Positions 31,958-34,012 of a DNA stretch of 34,012 nucleotides are shown piece by piece. The position numbers and the translations under genes were made by a program. Source of the stretch: an uncultured Flavobacteriaceae bacterium. Its GTDB lineage: Bacteria > Bacteroidota > Bacteroidia > Flavobacteriales > Flavobacteriaceae. Positions within the stretch are counted from its first letter, which is position 1. Each line of letters starts with the position of its first letter. Where the stretch lies: the NCBI GenBank assembly GCA_947486785.1, contig CANKUU010000026.1, forward strand, positions 1 through 34,012, read 5' to 3'. Below the pieces are notes generated by a model. The model saw only the letters and a program-made list of their open reading frames with translations. It was not told the DNA's origin and did no database searches.

Positions 31958-32167
31958 CCTTTTGTTTTTCTTTTATTTATTTTTCTGCTGATGCCCCTCT
32001 TTTGGCTTTTTTTTGATTAGCATTTTTTAAAGTGCGACCACTCCTATTTTTAGTTTTTTTACTTTCTAAAGCTTTATTTTTTTTATTTTTTTTTGCTGCT
32101 TAATACGAAATCTTTGTTTTTAAACGTTATTTTTTAATAGTTTAACCTTTCTTTTTAATCCTTTCTT

Positions 32168-32371
32168 ATGCCTAATACTCTCGATACCGCTTATAATTTA
32201 AGACGTTTTCATATCTTACTTGCTCTTTTTTTAGGTATTGGAATTTATCAAAATATACACTCCGATTTTAGCCCCTTTATTTTCTTTTTACTCCTTAGCT
32301 TTCTCGCTTGTGTAGCTTCGATTTGTATGCTTACTTATTTTAAATATAGAGATCATAAACCCAAATCATAA
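32168..32371 (+). CDS. Small two-helix membrane protein
   Basis: 67 residues with two membrane helices (about 13-30 and 37-59) and short polar ends (a basic YRDHKPKS tail). Family unknown. Composition and the start in a good context suggest a real gene, but there is no neighbour to support a function. The upstream 31958-32167 stretch is T-rich and not coding. Confidence 0.5.
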   Translation: MPNTLDTAYNLRRFHILLALFLGIGIYQNIHSDFSPFIFFLLLSFLACVASICMLTYFKYRDHKPKS

Positions 32372-32505
32372 TTTTATATCCTTTCTTTTTTTGGACGTAA
32401 TCCAGCTTTCCCTCCAATGACTAATGCCTACTGCATTAGACGATTTCCGCTCTATCTGGCGTAGTTTCTTTTCGACCACATTAGACCATACAGCAGCCCA
32501 TCAAC
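32372..32505. other. Gene-free stretch with a 7-bp hairpin
   Basis: CTAATGC (32421-32427), five bases, GCATTAG (32433-32439) forms a perfect stem; the rest is richer in C than its surroundings. It leads into structured element B. No gene is seen. Confidence 0.4.
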
Positions 32506-32640
32506 AGAACGCTCTAGCACCTAATTTTTTTTAACGCTTAACTGCCTGTACGCTAAAAAATTAGTCCTAGATTCAGCTAGTAGGTGGTTTCATATCTTTT
32601 ACGACTACATCGTAAAGGGTAAGATTTTGGGGAATTAGGA
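32506..32640. other. Structured non-coding element, copy B
   Basis: Similar to 556-690. Begins with AACGCTCTA, the first half of the left-edge iteron. CTAATTTTTT (32521-32530) pairs with AAAAAATTAG (32555-32564 region) around AACGCTTAACT and ACGCT; then GCTAGTAGGT; then TTTACGA-CTACA-TCGTAAA (about 32599-32617), a 7-bp stem whose bases differ from the TTGCAA stem of copy A but still pair; then AAAGGGTAA. It lies upstream of the SSB promoter. Confidence 0.5.
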
Positions 32641-32707
32641 AAAAATAGTAGCTATTTATTAAACTAAAAAAAAGTTCAATAAAAAGTAAAAAAATACATT
32701 GTAAATA

Positions 32708-32737
32708 TTGTATATATTGTTTTAATTCCGTATCTTG
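32708..32737 (+). promoter_or_regulatory. Promoter of ssb
   Basis: TTG (32708-32710), 20 bp, TATCTTG (32731-32737). This fits the Bacteroidota consensus and leaves a leader of about 30 nt before the ATG at 32774. Confidence 0.6.
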
Positions 32738-32773
32738 AAGTCAATTAGAAATATAACCTTTAAATTAAATATT

Positions 32774-33109
32774 ATGAGTTCATTAAGTAATCATGTACAA
32801 TTAGTTGGAAATGTTGGTAACGATGTTGAAGTTAAACAATTAGAAACAGGTAAAAAAATGGTGCGATTTTCTTTAGCGACCAACGAACACTATACCGATG
32901 CAAAAGGGGAGAAGCAAACCGAAACAAGTTGGCACAATCTTGTTGCATGGAACAAAAACGCTGAAATTGTCGAAAAATATGTTACCAAAGGGAAACAAAT
33001 TGCAATTTGGGGTAAACTCAAATCTAGGTCATATACCACAGATGATGGTGCTAAAAAATATATCACAGAAGTCGTAGTTAATGAAGTGCTTTTGTTAGGT
33101 GGTAAATAA
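32774..33109 (+). CDS. ssb: Single-stranded DNA-binding protein
   Basis: 111 residues from the ATG at 32774; an upstream in-frame ATG at 32735 overlaps the promoter and adds an unlikely N-terminus. The OB-fold is complete: NHVQLVGNVGNDVEVKQLET, MVRFSLATNE, ETSWHNLVAWNKNAEIVEKY, VTKGKQIAIWGKLKSRSY and YITEVVVNEVLLL. It lacks the long acidic C-terminal tail of chromosomal SSB proteins, which is usual for plasmid-borne short SSBs. It would coat the single strand during transfer and replication. It has its own promoter and starts the right-hand gene block. Confidence 0.92.
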   Translation: MSSLSNHVQLVGNVGNDVEVKQLETGKKMVRFSLATNEHYTDAKGEKQTETSWHNLVAWNKNAEIVEKYVTKGKQIAIWGKLKSRSYTTDDGAKKYITEVVVNEVLLLGGK

Positions 33110-33129
33110 TCATAGTTAATTTTAAACTT

Positions 33130-33417
33130 ATGAAATCCTTACTATCGTTCTTTAATACTACTAAACAAAAAAATAGGGCTGCTTTTGAACATAGAAAAGA
33201 GCAGCTCAAAAATAGTATTCTTGATGATAAAAAACGATATAACTTATACTTTAACCCTAATGGCAAATTTAGTGAGGTGTTAAACGAACACTTTGATTTT
33301 CAACTAGTGGAATTTTACCTCTCGTGTAAGGCTAAGGATAAAAATAATTTAGAACTTTTTTATGCTGATTATCTTTTATCTGATGCTCAACTTTTTGCCT
33401 ATTTAAAACTTTTATAA
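33130..33417 (+). CDS. Hypothetical charged protein
   Basis: 95 residues, no signal peptide or membrane helix, family unknown. It is rich in Lys and Phe at the start (SFFNTTKQKNRAAFEHRKEQ), then acidic and aromatic (FYADYLLSDAQLFAYLKLL). It begins 20 bp after ssb and is probably in the same transcript. A GGGCTG/CAGCCC hairpin follows at 33442-33459. Confidence 0.6.
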   Translation: MKSLLSFFNTTKQKNRAAFEHRKEQLKNSILDDKKRYNLYFNPNGKFSEVLNEHFDFQLVEFYLSCKAKDKNNLELFYADYLLSDAQLFAYLKLL

Positions 33418-33441
33418 ATACCTATAACTATTTTATTAATT

Positions 33442-33459
33442 GGGCTGCGCTAACAGCCC
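33442..33459 (+). other. Hairpin between small genes
   Basis: GGGCTG-CGCTAA-CAGCCC is a 6-bp GC-rich stem without a downstream T run, so it is more likely an attenuator, a processing site or an mRNA-stabilising hairpin than a full terminator. Confidence 0.5.
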
Positions 33460-33477
33460 CCTTTAAACTAATCCGAA

Positions 33478-33633
33478 ATGAATACACTTAAAAAAATCCT
33501 TTTTAAGCTTAGAAATAGGCTTAATGAATTTATCTATCCAAAAGCTACAAAGAAAGTCATACTCTCAACAGGGCTAGTTGTCACAACGACCTACATTAGA
33601 GGAATTTATTTAATCGATGTTGAATATCTTTAA
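33478..33633 (+). CDS. Short basic hypothetical protein (51 aa)
   Basis: ATG frame of 51 codons: a basic amphipathic N-terminus (MNTLKKILFKLRNRLNEFI), then one hydrophobic stretch (VILSTGLVVTTTYI) that may span the membrane. It ends 9 bp before the next start. Too short for family recognition. Its position inside a tightly packed gene row supports it. Confidence 0.5.
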   Translation: MNTLKKILFKLRNRLNEFIYPKATKKVILSTGLVVTTTYIRGIYLIDVEYL

Positions 33634-33642
33634 TCCTATATT

Positions 33643-33870
33643 ATGACTGATAGCACCACTAAAACCAATTTAAAATGGAATATCCTTAGTCCTGATAATT
33701 TTCCTATATCTATGGACGATTTTAATAGCGAAAAAGAAGCTTGGAGCTATTTTGAAAAATGGAAAACAAACTTTGATAACCAGGGATATTATTCTACCAC
33801 TAAAGGTGGACGATACCTTCGTATACCTTTAAAGGAATTAAAAGCATATTGCGATATCATTACTTTATAA
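33643..33870 (+). CDS. Small hypothetical protein (75 aa)
   Basis: 75 residues, soluble, with WNILSPDNFPISMDDFNSEK followed by EAWSYFEKWK and a C-terminal GGRYLRIPLKELKAYC. The pattern of an acidic strand-helix part, an F-x-x-W helix and a basic strand resembles small plasmid proteins of unknown function. It is followed by a strong terminator, so it closes the ssb row. Confidence 0.6.
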   Translation: MTDSTTKTNLKWNILSPDNFPISMDDFNSEKEAWSYFEKWKTNFDNQGYYSTTKGGRYLRIPLKELKAYCDIITL

Positions 33871-33884
33871 TGAATATACAACTT

Positions 33885-33911
33885 AAAGCCCCTGTATAAT
33901 GGGGCTTTTTT
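33885..33911 (+). terminator. Terminator of the ssb gene row
   Basis: AAAGCCCC-TGTATAAT-GGGGCTTTTTT: 8-bp stem with a T run, 15 bp after the last stop codon. Confidence 0.85.
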
Positions 33912-34012
33912 CTTTTTTGATGCCCTTAAACGGTGTCGCTAAAAGCGATGTACTTCTGATTTACTTTTCTTGTAAAGTAACAAATCGCTTTATAACGGTT
34001 AAACCTTGTCAT
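33912..34012. other. Right edge, no gene on the plus strand
   Basis: TTACTTT-TCTTGT-AAAGTAA (33961-33980), followed by CAAA, resembles the hairpin at 200-223. On the minus strand the last bases, read inward from the edge, stay open for 28 codons (MTRFNRYKAICYF...) before a stop at about 33928; this could be the tail of a gene that begins beyond the window, but the evidence is slight. Confidence 0.3.

Noticed and set aside
31750-32016. Plus-strand 88-codon frame after the par operon
   Set aside because: It starts at TTG, runs through a strong terminator, and has a biased Pro/Phe/Leu composition; the 53-aa ATG frame fits the context better.
31977-32099. Lysine-rich minus-strand open frame (about 40 codons)
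   Set aside because: It resembles a histone-like tail, but there is no start codon: a stop directly precedes the open part. It arises from long T runs on the plus strand.
556-32640. Elements A and B as attL/attR of an integrated element
   Set aside because: They are similar in structure but too diverged for fresh attachment repeats, and no integrase gene is present in between.
1-34012. tRNA, rRNA or insertion sequences
   Set aside because: No cloverleaf-like or rRNA-like sequence and no transposase frame or terminal repeats were recognised on reading both strands.
1-34012. The window as a complete closed circle
   Set aside because: The left edge cuts an iteron, but the right edge does not supply the matching first half, and no Rep gene is present, so closure cannot be claimed.

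Overview
The window reads as part of a conjugative plasmid (or plasmid-like element) of a Bacteroidota bacterium, most likely a Flavobacteriia. The reasons are the low-GC composition, promoters of the Bacteroidota type (TTG/TTTG, about 20 bp, TAnnTTTG), signal peptides ending in ...AQ or ...SQ, and a transfer operon in the TraA-TraO order known from Bacteroidetes conjugative elements such as CTnDOT. No integrase, transposase, tRNA, rRNA or CRISPR array was seen.

Layout. 1-850: iteron-like 22-bp repeats at the left edge, then a gene-free AT-rich stretch with a structured element (copy A). 858-3183: small accessory genes (DUF3560 protein, two unknowns, a 50-aa ORF) driven by a repeated promoter-plus-leader cassette. 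3341-5130: a lysine-rich 485-aa protein overlapping by ATGA with a very acidic 111-aa partner. 5454-6906: membrane-anchored Mrr-like nuclease and degenerate DnaG/TOPRIM-like protein. 6914-9183: promoter, double hairpin (candidate oriT), MobC-like accessory protein, 48-bp tandem repeats, VirD2-like relaxase. 9198-25256: a single-direction transfer operon: ParA/TraA-like, DUF3408-like, TraD-like, two TraE/DUF4134 pilin-like proteins, TraF, an N-terminal-only VirB4 paralogue, full VirB4/TraG, five tandem secreted paralogues, TraJ (VirB6), TraK (VirB8), small TraL-like, TraM (VirB10), TraN (VirB9), TraO and a VirD4 coupling protein. 25421-29902: XRE regulator, M23 peptidase (minus), an unknown protein, a bPH-domain membrane protein, a lipoprotein, and a minus-strand pair of secreted orphans. 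30407-31907: ParA-type partition operon. 32168-33870: small membrane protein, SSB and three small unknowns, preceded by structured element copy B.

How it works together: MobC and relaxase would nick at oriT, the coupling protein would hand the strand to a mating channel energised by VirB4, SSB and the primase-like protein would serve the incoming strand, and ParA with its partner would keep the plasmid. The most unusual parts are the five-gene expansion in the secreted-protein slot just upstream of TraJ, the extra ATPase-less VirB4 half, the basic/acidic overlapping gene pair, and two families of repeated non-coding structures in which stems change while pairing or loop is kept. A replication initiator was not found; it probably lies outside the window next to the iterons.
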